From Bacteroidales bacterium (GTDB taxonomy: Bacteria; Bacteroidota; Bacteroidia; Bacteroidales; UBA932): a DNA stretch of 64,000 nucleotides. The notes beneath the pieces were generated by a model, which saw nothing but the letters and a program-made list of their open reading frames with translations, was not told the origin of the DNA and made no database searches. The stretch covers positions 100,798 through 164,797 of the forward strand of contig JAFSOA010000005.1 in the NCBI GenBank assembly GCA_017447265.1. Direction: 5' to 3'. The position numbers were made by a program, and so were the translations under genes. This document shows, piece by piece, positions 43,898-52,650 of this stretch (position 1 is the stretch's first letter; each line of letters opens with the position of its first letter).

Positions 43898-44866
43898 ATG
43901 GGACTTTTCAATTGGCTGAAGAAAGATAAGGAACAGCAGGCGACTCCGGAGCGTCCCCTCGACGCCGGACTCGAGAAGACGAAGCGTTCGATCTTCGAGA
44001 AACTCTCGTATGCCATCGCCGGCAAGAGCGTCGTGGACGACGAGGTGCTGGATTCGCTGGAAGAGGTGCTGATCGCCTCCGACGTCGGGGTGGAAACCAC
44101 CCAGAACATCATCGAGCGGTTGGAGGCCCGTGTGGCCCGCGACAAATACCTCAATGCCGACGAGGTGAACCGCTATCTCTGCGAGGAGATCGTGGACCTG
44201 CTCGACGCGGCCGCCGACGGCAAGAGCGCCGAGCCCTTTGATTTCAGCAAGAAGCCTTACGTGATGATGGTGGTGGGCGTCAACGGCGTGGGCAAGACCA
44301 CGACCATCGGCAAGCTCGCCGCCCAGCTTCGGGCGCAGGGCAAGAAGGTGGTGCTGGGCGCCGCCGACACCTTCCGGGCCGCGGCCGTCGACCAGCTTGT
44401 GATCTGGGCGGAACGCGCCGGCGTCGACATCGTGAAGCAGGAGATGGGCTCCGATCCCGCCTCCGTGGCCTACGACAGTGTCAAGAGCGCCGTGGCCAAG
44501 GATGCCGACGTGGTGATCGTCGACACGGCCGGCCGTCTGCACAACAAAGTGAACCTGATGAACGAGCTCACCAAGATCCGCAACGTCATGCGGAAGGTCG
44601 TCCCCGACGCCCCGCACGAGGTGCTGCTGGTCATCGACGGCTCGACCGGCCAGAACGGCTTCCTGCAGGCCAAGGAGTTCACCCGCGCCACCGACGTGAC
44701 GGCGCTGGCCGTCACCAAGCTCGACGGCACGGCCAAGGGCGGCGTGGTGATCGGCATCAGCGACCAGTTCAAGATCCCCATCAAGTTCATCGGGGTGGGG
44801 GAAAAGATCGAGGACCTCAAGATCTTCGACAAGAAAGAATTCGTGGAATCCCTTTTCGAAAAATAG
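43898..44866 (+). CDS. ftsY: Signal recognition particle receptor
   Basis: A 322-residue SRP-type GTPase with a short acidic N-terminus, the NG domain, and the G motifs [15 protein letters not shown] (P-loop), [19 protein letters not shown] and [10 protein letters not shown]. It pairs with Ffh/4.5S RNA to bring ribosomes to the Sec translocon. The very short A domain is normal for Bacteroidetes. Placed between the racemase and pheT with gaps of 1 and 9 bp. Confidence 0.95.
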   Translation: MGLFNWLKKDKEQQATPERPLDAGLEKTKRSIFEKLSYAIAGKSVVDDEVLDSLEEVLIASDVGVETTQNIIERLEARVARDKYLNADEVNRYLCEEIVDLLDAAADGKSAEPFDFSKKPYVMMVVGVNGVGKTTTIGKLAAQLRAQGKKVVLGAADTFRAAAVDQLVIWAERAGVDIVKQEMGSDPASVAYDSVKSAVAKDADVVIVDTAGRLHNKVNLMNELTKIRNVMRKVVPDAPHEVLLVIDGSTGQNGFLQAKEFTRATDVTALAVTKLDGTAKGGVVIGISDQFKIPIKFIGVGEKIEDLKIFDKKEFVESLFEK

Positions 44867-44875
44867 AATAACGAT

Positions 44876-47335
44876 ATGAATATCTCATTTAACTGGCTGA
44901 AAGATTATCTGAAGTTCGACTTGACGGCGGAGCAGGTATCCGCCATCCTGACCTCCACGGGACTCGAAGTGGAGCACATGGAAACCGTGGAACAGATTCC
45001 CGGCGGACTGGCCGGCGTCATCGTGGCGGAAGTGGTGGAGTGCGTGCCGCATCCCGATTCCGACCACCTGCACATCACGAAACTCAACACAGGTGAGCCC
45101 GAACTCCTGCAGGTCGTCTGCGGCGCGCCCAACGTGGCCCAGGGGCAGAAGGTCCTGCTGGCCACCGTCGGCACGGAACTGCCGACCGACGACGGCAGCA
45201 AATTCAAGATCAAGCGCTCCAAGATCCGCGGTGTCGAGAGCAATGGCATGATCTGCGCCGAAGACGAACTGGGCATCGGCAACGACCATTCCGGCATCAT
45301 GGTGCTCGAGCCCTCGGCCGTGGTGGGAACCCCCGCCCGGGTGCAGCTCCGGCTGAAGGAAGACACCCTCTTCGAAATCGGCCTGACGCCCAACCGCGTG
45401 GACGGTGCCAGCCATATCGGCGTGGCGCGCGACCTCTATGCCTACTGCAAGCAGAACGGCATCCCCGTGGAATGGACCCTGCCCGACGTGCGCGCGTTCA
45501 AGCCCGGTGAAGGCACGCCCATTCCCGTCGAGGTGCAGGCGCCCGATCTGGCGCCCCGCTACATCGGCATTACGCTCAAGGATGTGAAGGTGGGGCCGTC
45601 GCCCGACTGGATGAAAGAGCGCCTGATGGCTATCGGCCAGCGCCCGATCAACTGCGTGGTCGACGTCACGAACTTCGTGCTCAATGAGATGGGCCATCCG
45701 CTCCATGCCTTCGATGCGGCGAAGATCGCCGGCCGGAAGGTGGTGGTGCGCCGCAGCACGCCTGGTTGCAAGTTTACGACCCTCGACGAGGTGGAGCACA
45801 CGCTCTGCGGCGACGACCTGGTGATCTGCGATGCGGAGAAGCCGATGTGCATCGCCGGCGTCTTCGGCGGCCTTGATTCCGGCGTGACCGAATCGACCAC
45901 CGAGGTGTTCCTCGAAGCCGCCTATTTCAATCCCGTGGCCATCCGCAAGACCTCGAAGCGGCAGGGCCTCAAGACCGACGCCTCGTTCCGCTATGAGCGC
46001 GGCATCGATCCCACGGCCACGATGACCGCCGCCCGCCGCGCCGCCCTGCTCCTGCAGGAAATTGCCGGTGCGACCGTCGTCGGCGCGCCGCAGGAATGCT
46101 GCGGGAAGCCCTTCGAACCCGTCCGGATTGAACTGTCGTACGCCCGCATGGACAGCCTCATCGGCAAGGAACTGGGCGCCGATACCTACAAGCGGATCCT
46201 CGAAAGCCTTGATTTCCAGCTTCTTTCTGAAACGAAAGAGGGCTGCACCGTAGCCGTCCCGGCCTATCGCGTGGACGTGACGCGCGAATGCGACGTCGTG
46301 GAGGAAGTCCTCCGCATCTACGGCTACAACAACATTGAGCTCCCCGTGAGCATGAAGGCCTCCATCAATCCGTCGGAACATCCCGATCCGGAGAAGGTGC
46401 GCAAGACGGTCTCCGACCTGCTGGCCGACCGCGGCTTCGTGGAAATCATGAACAATTCCCTGACGAAAGGAGCGTACTACGACAAGCTCAAGACCTATCC
46501 CGCCGAGCAGTCGGTGCCCATCGTCAATCCGCTCAGCAACGACCTGAACGTGATGCGGCAGACACTCATTTTCAATGCACTGGAAGTGGTGGCGCGCAAC
46601 ATCAACCACCAGAACAGCAACCTGCGCCTCTTCGAGATCGGCAACTGCTACTGTTTCCAGCCGAAAGAGGGGAGCGAGTGCCCGAAGGCCGAGCTGAAGA
46701 GCTACCGCGAGGAGCAGCGGCTCTGCCTGGTGGTCACCGGTCCGGGTGCCAAGGCCTGGCGCAACGAGCTGGGTTCCGGCCACTATTTCGAGCTGAAGGG
46801 TTATGTGGAGCTGCTGCTGCGCCGTTTCAAGGCCGACCTTTACGACCTGGAGATGGAGGCTGCACCGTCGGATCTCTTCGCTGAGGGCCTCACCTACAAG
46901 CTGGGCAACAAGCGTCTGGCGATGATGGGCACGGTGTCGAAAGCGCTGCTGAAGCAGTTCGACATCAAGCAGCCGGTTTTCGTGGCGGAGATTCACTGGC
47001 CGGTGTTCTTCGAGCTGGTCAAGCGCGACAAGATCAAGTACAAGGAGCTTCCGCGCTTCCCGGAGGTGCGGCGCGACCTGGCGCTGCTGCTCGATGAGGG
47101 CGTGTCCTTCGCCGAGCTGCGCAAGACGGCCTTCCAGACGGTCCGCGGCATCCTGCGGCAAGTGAGCCTCTTCGACGTGTACCGCGGTCCGAAGATCCTT
47201 ACCGACAAGAAGCAGTACGCGATCAGTTTCATCCTGCAGGACGAAGAGAAGACCCTTACCGACGCGGCTGTCGAGGCTGCGATGGCGAAGTTGCTCAAGG
47301 CCTTCGAGACGAAGCACGGCGCGACGCTGCGTTGA
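44876..47335 (+). CDS. pheT: Phenylalanyl-tRNA synthetase beta subunit
   Basis: An 819-residue protein with full PheT architecture: MNISFNWLKDYLKFD start, an EMAP-type tRNA-binding domain (about 40-155, PHPDSDHLHITKLN), the B3/B4 domain (PNRVDGASHIGVARDL), B5, the catalytic-like core and a C-terminal FDX-ACB anticodon domain (PRFPEVRRDLALLLDE). It forms the alpha2-beta2 enzyme with PheS, whose gene is not in the window. Confidence 0.95.
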   Translation: MNISFNWLKDYLKFDLTAEQVSAILTSTGLEVEHMETVEQIPGGLAGVIVAEVVECVPHPDSDHLHITKLNTGEPELLQVVCGAPNVAQGQKVLLATVGTELPTDDGSKFKIKRSKIRGVESNGMICAEDELGIGNDHSGIMVLEPSAVVGTPARVQLRLKEDTLFEIGLTPNRVDGASHIGVARDLYAYCKQNGIPVEWTLPDVRAFKPGEGTPIPVEVQAPDLAPRYIGITLKDVKVGPSPDWMKERLMAIGQRPINCVVDVTNFVLNEMGHPLHAFDAAKIAGRKVVVRRSTPGCKFTTLDEVEHTLCGDDLVICDAEKPMCIAGVFGGLDSGVTESTTEVFLEAAYFNPVAIRKTSKRQGLKTDASFRYERGIDPTATMTAARRAALLLQEIAGATVVGAPQECCGKPFEPVRIELSYARMDSLIGKELGADTYKRILESLDFQLLSETKEGCTVAVPAYRVDVTRECDVVEEVLRIYGYNNIELPVSMKASINPSEHPDPEKVRKTVSDLLADRGFVEIMNNSLTKGAYYDKLKTYPAEQSVPIVNPLSNDLNVMRQTLIFNALEVVARNINHQNSNLRLFEIGNCYCFQPKEGSECPKAELKSYREEQRLCLVVTGPGAKAWRNELGSGHYFELKGYVELLLRRFKADLYDLEMEAAPSDLFAEGLTYKLGNKRLAMMGTVSKALLKQFDIKQPVFVAEIHWPVFFELVKRDKIKYKELPRFPEVRRDLALLLDEGVSFAELRKTAFQTVRGILRQVSLFDVYRGPKILTDKKQYAISFILQDEEKTLTDAAVEAAMAKLLKAFETKHGATLR

Positions 47336-47456
47336 GTTACTGGGGCTTCGCCCCTCCCGAGCCGCAGGCGAGAGCACGACCATCGGGAGTAAACCCCCGC
47401 CGCTCCGACCTTGCTATTGCGCTTGGCTATCCCTGCCCGGTCTCCGTTAGCGCCGG
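47336..47456. other. Intergenic region with two hairpins
   Basis: This 121-bp gap between pheT and the prenyltransferase has GGGGC-TTC-GCCCC (47342-47354) and CTCCCGA (47354-47360) facing TCGGGAG (47383-47389). There is no T-run, so it is not an obvious intrinsic terminator. No coding signal or promoter match was seen. Confidence 0.5.
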
Positions 47457-48386
47457 ATGATGCGAAAGTCGTTAATTGTCATTCTGAACGCAGTGAAGAA
47501 TCTATTCTCATCGGTTCAACAGTATGCATCGCTGGTGAAGTTCGCGCATACGATCTTCGCCCTGCCGTTTGCGCTCGTCGGCTTCCTGCTGGGACTGAAG
47601 GAGCCGGGCGCCCACTTTACCTGGGTGCTCCTGATCCAGATACTCGGCTGTATGGTCTTCGCCCGCAGCGCCGCGATGGGCTTCAACCGCTGGGCCGACC
47701 GTGAGATCGATGCACGCAATCCGCGCACCGAGGGACGCGATATTCCTGCCGGCCGCATCTCGCCCCGGCAGGCACTCGTCTTCTCGCTCGTCAATGTCGC
47801 GCTTTTCGTGGCCGTGGCCTGGACGATCAACCCGCTCTGTGGCGGCCTGTCTTTCGTTGCGTTGGTTTTCCTGCTGGGTTACAGCTATTTGAAACGTTTC
47901 ACCTGGCTTTGTCATTTCGGCGTGGGCGCGGCACTGGGCATTGCCCCGGCGGGCGCTTTCATCGCCGTGACGGGCCATCTGACGCTGCCTGTCGTCCTGC
48001 TGACGCTGATGGTTTTCTTCTGGTCCAGCGGCTTCGATATCCTTTATGCGCTGGCCGATGAAGAGATCGACCGGTCGCAGGGTCTGCACTCCATTCCGCA
48101 GCGTTTCGGCCGCAAGCGTGCCATGGGCATCGCCCGGGCGGTCCATGTGCCGGAGTTCGCGCTGGTGCCCTGGTTCCTGGTTGCTGCCGGCCGGGCCAAT
48201 CCGGCCGTCTGTCTTACCGACGTCTGGGGCGTCGCTGCCGGTGTTTTCTTCCTGGCCATGCTGGTCTATCAGCACGCCATCATCTCCCCGCAGGACCTCC
48301 GTCGCCTGGATGCGGCCTTCTTCACGGCCAACGGCGTCGCCTCCCTCGCCTTCTGCGTCCTCATCTACCTCTCCGTCCTACTTTAG
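47457..48386 (+). CDS. UbiA-family polyprenyltransferase
   Basis: A 309-residue (or shorter) membrane prenyltransferase with about eight helices. The entry SLVKFAHTIFALPFALVGF and the two Mg-diphosphate motifs NRWADREID and DILYALADEEID are diagnostic of 4-hydroxybenzoate or MqnP-type prenyltransferases. In Bacteroidales lacking ubiquinone it would prenylate a menaquinone precursor, which fits MqnP. The first 16 codons come from a dispersed repeat (47477-47503). Alternative starts are a GTG at 47493 or one at 47535. Followed directly by structured repeat copy 3. Confidence 0.85.
   Translation: MMRKSLIVILNAVKNLFSSVQQYASLVKFAHTIFALPFALVGFLLGLKEPGAHFTWVLLIQILGCMVFARSAAMGFNRWADREIDARNPRTEGRDIPAGRISPRQALVFSLVNVALFVAVAWTINPLCGGLSFVALVFLLGYSYLKRFTWLCHFGVGAALGIAPAGAFIAVTGHLTLPVVLLTLMVFFWSSGFDILYALADEEIDRSQGLHSIPQRFGRKRAMGIARAVHVPEFALVPWFLVAAGRANPAVCLTDVWGVAAGVFFLAMLVYQHAIISPQDLRRLDAAFFTANGVASLAFCVLIYLSVLL
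47477..47503 (+). repeat. Dispersed repeat of the TGTCATTCTGA...GAAGAATCT type
   Basis: TGTCATTCTGA-ACGCAGT-GAAGAATCT is a 27-bp unit of a well-known widespread bacterial intergenic repeat, recognisable in one frame as CHSERSEES. Here it lies inside the reading frame of the prenyltransferase, supplying part of its annotated N-terminus. Confidence 0.6.
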
Positions 48387-48616
48387 GCTTGTGCTTGGGC
48401 GCTCTGGGAGTTGCTTCTCGGACCGACTCGCTACGCTCGTCTCCCTCCCATGCTGCGCATGGGCCCCTCCCGCTATCAGCCGCGGGTGGCTAGGGTCCTC
48501 GAAGCAATCTCCCACCCGCGCCTGGCGCACAAGCGAGCGAAGCAGAGCGGGTGGTATTCGGCGAAGCGACCTTTTTTTGGGAGCGAGACGAATACCAGAG
48601 CTCAGCGTAGCGAGCG
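48387..48616 (-). repeat. Structured interspersed repeat, copy 3
   Basis: An inverted 230-bp copy that fills the whole gap between the convergent prenyltransferase and 150-residue hypothetical genes. The 5' hairpin on the minus strand is a perfect GGTATTCG/CGAATACC (48553-48560 and 48589-48596). The outer stem runs from 48522 to 48398. Pseudoknot stem 1 reads AGCC/GGCT instead of AACC/GGTT. The last hairpin has a different, longer sequence with paired GA mismatches. It starts right after the TAA of the hypothetical gene, as copy 1 does after degP. Confidence 0.85.
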
Positions 48617-49069
48617 TTAGTACAAACCTGGAATAACGTTGCCTTCGGTGCCGGGTGCGATGGTGCTGAGCACCTCGGTGTTCTGGTCGTCGATGGACGT
48701 GTTCTTCTCCCGGATCGAAACGATGTCGTCCACGATGTAGCGCGTGTGGCCGCGCCAGGGGAGACGGCCGAAATACTCCTTGTAGTGCAAATCCATCACC
48801 TTGCCGCTTTCCATCATCAGCCGCTCGGCAATCTCCTTGTCGGCCACCGAGAATTCGAAGGTGTTCGACTGCACGCCCGTGGTCTGCGCCTTGATGCCGG
48901 TCTGGATGAGTTTGCCCTCGTAGGTTTTCCAGATGACGCCCTTGTAGACGACATAGTTGAGTTCGCCGCTGCGGACGCCTTCGCCGAAGACGAAATAGAA
49001 ACGGAAGAAAACAAAGGCCCCCAGTCCCAGAACGAGGACGGCAAGCAGGATCCAAATAAACTTTTTCAT
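48617..49069 (-). CDS. Conserved hypothetical membrane-anchored protein
   Basis: A 150-residue protein with an N-terminal membrane segment (IWILLAVLVLGLGAFVFF) and a soluble domain outside. Conserved-looking stretches include GVIWKTYEGKLIQTG and LPWRGHTRYIVDDI. It resembles a Bacteroidetes-wide protein sometimes named 6-phosphogluconate dehydrogenase, but it has no dehydrogenase motif. Function unknown. It is the downstream gene of a two-gene minus-strand unit, 16 bp after the next gene. Confidence 0.75.
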   Translation of the reverse strand: MKKFIWILLAVLVLGLGAFVFFRFYFVFGEGVRSGELNYVVYKGVIWKTYEGKLIQTGIKAQTTGVQSNTFEFSVADKEIAERLMMESGKVMDLHYKEYFGRLPWRGHTRYIVDDIVSIREKNTSIDDQNTEVLSTIAPGTEGNVIPGLY

Positions 49070-49085
49070 GGTATGAATGGAATGA

Positions 49086-50021
49086 TTAAAGATTGACGAA
49101 GAAAGCGATGCGCTCCGCCGCCAGCAGCAGGAGCAGGGTGACGAACCAGGGCAGGGTGCCCCGGCGTGAAAGCGTGTCGAGCAGGAAAACGCTCAGCAGC
49201 GGCGCGGCAGGCAGCATGACCAGCAGGCCGGCCGGCAGGACCGGGTAGTCGAGGAAGAGGACGGCATGGACGCTGAAACAAAGTGTCAGCAGCATGAGGC
49301 GCAAGGTAGCGTCGTACTGGGCCGTCTTGAAGCGGGACAGCCGCGGCAGGATGCGCAAGAAAGCCGTGGCTGTCATGAGTACGGTAAAGCCGATGCGGAC
49401 CAGCGTCGCGACAGTCAGATTGGTGGAAGGGAGGTGCAGGGTGACCAGACCCGACCAGCAAGCGGACAGCAAGTCGCCGGGTGACAGGGGATTGCCGTGG
49501 AGAAAGCGGAGTGCCATCCACACGGCGGCCGGCAGCAGCAGGCCCGTCAGCATGAGAAAAATGTATTTCCCTTTATCTGCCGCCTTGCGAATCGAAGAGA
49601 GCAGCAGGACGGGTGTCAGCCAGAGCAGGGAAGGAAGCAGCAGGGTGGCGATCCCGAAGGAAAGCCACAAGCCGGCAGCATAATCCAGACTGGGGCGCAG
49701 GGTTGAAAAGCACAGGTAACAGTAGAGGCAGCAAACCAGCAGGATCGCAATCCCATGAAAGCGGGAAAGCGTGAAGGAGACCGGATTGGCTGCGGCCAGA
49801 AAGACATAGAACAACACGGTTACCATGCTGGAACCCGACAGCATCCACTGATGGATGAAGTAGAGCGGAACGGCGCAGGCCAGGATGGCAAGCATGGCCG
49901 GAAGCCCGCTTGTGAGCAATTTCCCGGCATCCGGTGCGGCCAGCCAGCCCGTCAGGAAATAAAGGACGAGCACCAGCGCCATGGAAGCGTAGACCAAAAA
50001 ATCTGAAATCCTGCGATTCAT
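49086..50021 (-). CDS. Hypothetical multi-pass membrane protein
   Basis: A 311-residue protein, almost entirely hydrophobic, with about nine or ten membrane segments. Long runs such as LLPSLLWLTPVLLLSSIRKA are seen, with few charged residues and no catalytic motif. It resembles the uncharacterised Bacteroidetes membrane proteins next to DUF4296 lipoproteins (DUF6427-like), but I cannot confirm the family. The ATG at 50021 leaves almost no 5' leader after a nearby -7 element. Divergent from the DUF4296 gene. Confidence 0.65.
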   Translation of the reverse strand: MNRRISDFLVYASMALVLVLYFLTGWLAAPDAGKLLTSGLPAMLAILACAVPLYFIHQWMLSGSSMVTVLFYVFLAAANPVSFTLSRFHGIAILLVCCLYCYLCFSTLRPSLDYAAGLWLSFGIATLLLPSLLWLTPVLLLSSIRKAADKGKYIFLMLTGLLLPAAVWMALRFLHGNPLSPGDLLSACWSGLVTLHLPSTNLTVATLVRIGFTVLMTATAFLRILPRLSRFKTAQYDATLRLMLLTLCFSVHAVLFLDYPVLPAGLLVMLPAAPLLSVFLLDTLSRRGTLPWFVTLLLLLAAERIAFFVNL

Positions 50022-50028
50022 TGCGCTA

Positions 50029-50036
50029 CAAAGTTA
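50029..50036 (-). promoter_or_regulatory. -7 element upstream of the membrane protein gene
   Basis: TAACTTTG on the minus strand matches TAnnTTTG, ending eight bases before the ATG at 50021. Divergent transcription of the DUF4296 operon would start in the same 54-bp gap, where TATATTTA is a weak -7 candidate on the + strand. Confidence 0.4.
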
Positions 50037-50075
50037 GTAATTCGCTAAAAAAGTATTATATTTACGAATTATATT

Positions 50076-50642
50076 ATGAGGCGAACCGCAAAGATTATCC
50101 TGTATTCCGCAGTTTTCCTGTCGCTGTTCCCGGCGACGGGGTGCCGCCCCGAGGGAGTAATTCCCCCGCAGGACATGGCTGCGCTCATCGCCGACTTTTA
50201 CCGGGCCGATGCCGTGATTGAAGTCGAACAGGAGAGCGGCTCCCGGCAGCTGCACTACGATTCGCTCCGGGTATACCGTCCGATCCTCGAGGCGCGCGGT
50301 TACACCGACTCCGTCTTCCGGGTCTCGCTCGACTATTACCTGCACGATCCCAAGACACTGGTGAAGATCTGCACGAAGGCCCGCGATGAACTGCAGCGGC
50401 TGGCCGAGCAGCGGCCGGGCGAGATTCCCGTGGACGAGCTGGACCGCGAAGAACCGGCCATCGAAGAAGGGGAGGTGCCTGCCGGGCGCCCTGCCGTGCG
50501 GGAAGGCGTTGAACCGGAGATCGAAAAGCGGGAAGCCGTGCCTGACAGCGGCGACAAGCCCGTCCGCAAGCGCCTCGAACGCAAACAGCGCAAGAAGATG
50601 ACCCGTCAGGAACTGAGACAACTGGAAAAAGAACTGCAATAA
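50076..50642 (+). CDS. DUF4296-type lipoprotein
   Basis: A 188-residue protein with a signal peptide and lipobox-like FPATGC (cysteine about residue 23), then VIPPQDMAALIADFYRADAV and a helical DUF4296 domain to about residue 110 (YYLHDPKTLVKI). The C-terminal 70 residues are charged and of low complexity (Glu, Arg, Lys). The DUF4296 function is unknown. It opens the long + strand operon, two bases before deoC. Confidence 0.8.
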   Translation: MRRTAKIILYSAVFLSLFPATGCRPEGVIPPQDMAALIADFYRADAVIEVEQESGSRQLHYDSLRVYRPILEARGYTDSVFRVSLDYYLHDPKTLVKICTKARDELQRLAEQRPGEIPVDELDREEPAIEEGEVPAGRPAVREGVEPEIEKREAVPDSGDKPVRKRLERKQRKKMTRQELRQLEKELQ

Positions 50643-50644
50643 AT

Positions 50645-51436
50645 ATGGAGAAACAAGCGATATACAAGGCCGTGCTCGGGATGATCGACCTGACCTCCCT
50701 CAACAGCACCGACACCTATGCCAAGATTGCCGGCATGACGGAGAAAGTCAACCATTTTCACGATTCTTTCCCCGATTATCCGCTTCCGGCGTCGATTTGC
50801 GTCTATCCCAATTTCGCCGCCACCGTGGCCCGTACCCGTGCTACGAGCGATGTCCACGTGACCGTCGTAGGTGGCTGTTTTCCCGCCTCGCAGAGCCCGC
50901 TGCCCGTAAAGGTCGCCGAGTGTGAGACCGCCGTGCGCGATGGTGCCGATGAAGTCGACATCGTGCTCGCGCTGAACTCCTTCCTGGAGAAGAACTATCC
51001 GGAAGCTGCGCGGGAGATCGTGGCCATCAGCCATGCCATCCGCGCTGTCAATCCGATGGCGCACCTGAAAGTGATTCTCGAGACCGGCGCCCTGAAAGAG
51101 AAGGCGCTCATCGAAGACGCTTCCTTCCTGGCCATGGAAGCCGGCGCCGACTTCATCAAGACATCCACCGGCAAGATGCAGCCCGCGGCCACGCCCGAAG
51201 CGGCTGAGATCATGTGCCTTTGCATCAAACAATACTACGACAAGACAGGCCGGATGGTGGGCTTCAAGCCCGCCGGCGGCATCGCCACGCCGGAAGACGC
51301 GGTCACCTATTGGGATATCGTGGAAGGCACACTCGGCGAGAAGTGGCTCGACAAGCGCTGGTTCCGTTTCGGCGCCAGCCGCATGGCCAACAACCTGCTC
51401 TCCGCCCTGGAAGGCCGTGAAGTAAAATACTATTAA
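50645..51436 (+). CDS. deoC: Deoxyribose-phosphate aldolase
   Basis: A 263-residue class I aldolase that cleaves 2-deoxyribose-5-phosphate to glyceraldehyde-3-phosphate and acetaldehyde. The Schiff-base lysine is in ADFIKTSTGK, and the start of the barrel is LGMIDLTSLNSTDTYAKIA. The second lysine is in GFKPAGGI. It is the longer DeoC type (about 260 residues). First enzyme of an operon that also holds an adenosine-type deaminase, so nucleoside salvage is a theme. Confidence 0.95.
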   Translation: MEKQAIYKAVLGMIDLTSLNSTDTYAKIAGMTEKVNHFHDSFPDYPLPASICVYPNFAATVARTRATSDVHVTVVGGCFPASQSPLPVKVAECETAVRDGADEVDIVLALNSFLEKNYPEAAREIVAISHAIRAVNPMAHLKVILETGALKEKALIEDASFLAMEAGADFIKTSTGKMQPAATPEAAEIMCLCIKQYYDKTGRMVGFKPAGGIATPEDAVTYWDIVEGTLGEKWLDKRWFRFGASRMANNLLSALEGREVKYY

Positions 51437-51447
51437 TCCCCGCAGCC

Positions 51448-52644
51448 ATGGACGATATCCTCATCAAGAACGTACTGCTCTTCAACAAGAAAGCGAATGT
51501 GCTGATTCGCGGCAAGCGCTTCTGCAGTGTCTCCGCACCTGCGGATGCACAAGCCCGCCAGGTAATCGACGGAGAGGGAATGGCGATTCTGCCGCCCTTC
51601 TACAATACCCACTGCCATGCGGCGATGACCCTGCTCCGTGGCTATGCCGACGACATGCCGCTCCACAAGTGGCTGACCGAATACATCTGGCCTTTCGAAC
51701 AGAAACTGACAGCGGCCGATATCCGCGAAGGCTCGCGCCTGGCCGTCCGGGAGATGATCAAAACGGGTACGGTCTTTTTCTCCGACATGTATTTCGACAT
51801 CGAGGAGACTGCGGCCGTGGTGCAGGAATACGGCATGCGCGCCGCCCTGGGCGTGACCTTCATGGAATCGCACAGCAAGTCGCAGCAGCAGGACAAGCTC
51901 AACCAGCTCAGGAACTGGGTCGACCCGACCGGCGGCCGGATCACCCTCACCGTGGCACCGCACGCCATCTATACGGTCGGGGCAGACATGCTGCAGCTTT
52001 GCTCCCGCACGGCCCGCGACCTGGGCCTCAAACTCCATATCCACGTGTCGGAGACCAGCAAGGAAGTGGAAGACTGCCGGCGCGAGCACGGCACCACGCC
52101 GGTCCGATACCTCGACAAACTGGGCGTGCTGGGTCCCGAAGTGGTGGCCGCCCATGCTGTCCATATCGACGAGGAAGAGGCGGACATCCTGGCCGCCCGG
52201 GGCGTCACCCTGGCCCACTGCCCCTGCTCGAACCTGAAACTTGCCTCGGGTACCTTCCCCTACAAGCGGGCCCTTGCAGCCGGTTGCCACGTGACCCTGG
52301 GAACCGACGGCGTGAGCTCGAACAACAATCTCGACATGCGCGAGGAGATGAAATTCGCCGCCCTGCTGGCCAAAGGGGCGAGCGGCGACCCGCAGACCAT
52401 GCCGGCCCACGAGGCCCTGGACATCGCGACCCGCAACGGCTCGGAGGCCTTCGGCATCGACGCCGGCGTCATCGCCGAAGGAAAGCTGGCCGACGCCATC
52501 CTCATCCGCCTTGACGTCGAGAGCATGCAGCCCCTCCATCACCTGATCTCCAACTGGGTCTATGCGGCGGACAGCGGCATCGTCGACACCGTGATCTGCG
52601 ACGGCCGCATCCTGATGCAGAACCGTGAATTTACCAAAGCGTAG
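51448..52644 (+). CDS. mtaD: Amidohydrolase, probable 5'-methylthioadenosine/S-adenosylhomocysteine deaminase
   Basis: A 398-residue amidohydrolase of the MtaD/TrzN branch. Metal ligands are visible: FYNTHCHAAMTLLRGYADD, LHIHVSETSKE, VAAHAVHID and LGTDGVSSNNNLDMREEM. The MPLHKWL segment is characteristic of MTA/SAH deaminases, which convert these nucleosides to the inosyl forms. It lies 11 bp after deoC and 6 bp before the alarmone synthetase-like gene. The annotation as deaminase is good; exact substrate is unproven. Confidence 0.8.
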   Translation: MDDILIKNVLLFNKKANVLIRGKRFCSVSAPADAQARQVIDGEGMAILPPFYNTHCHAAMTLLRGYADDMPLHKWLTEYIWPFEQKLTAADIREGSRLAVREMIKTGTVFFSDMYFDIEETAAVVQEYGMRAALGVTFMESHSKSQQQDKLNQLRNWVDPTGGRITLTVAPHAIYTVGADMLQLCSRTARDLGLKLHIHVSETSKEVEDCRREHGTTPVRYLDKLGVLGPEVVAAHAVHIDEEEADILAARGVTLAHCPCSNLKLASGTFPYKRALAAGCHVTLGTDGVSSNNNLDMREEMKFAALLAKGASGDPQTMPAHEALDIATRNGSEAFGIDAGVIAEGKLADAILIRLDVESMQPLHHLISNWVYAADSGIVDTVICDGRILMQNREFTKA

Positions 52645-52650
52645 CGAACG

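Noticed and set aside
44885-47383. Very long antisense open frame (832 codons) opposite pheT
   Set aside because: It mirrors the GC-rich codons of pheT, has no recognisable domain, and the + strand product is a complete PheT.
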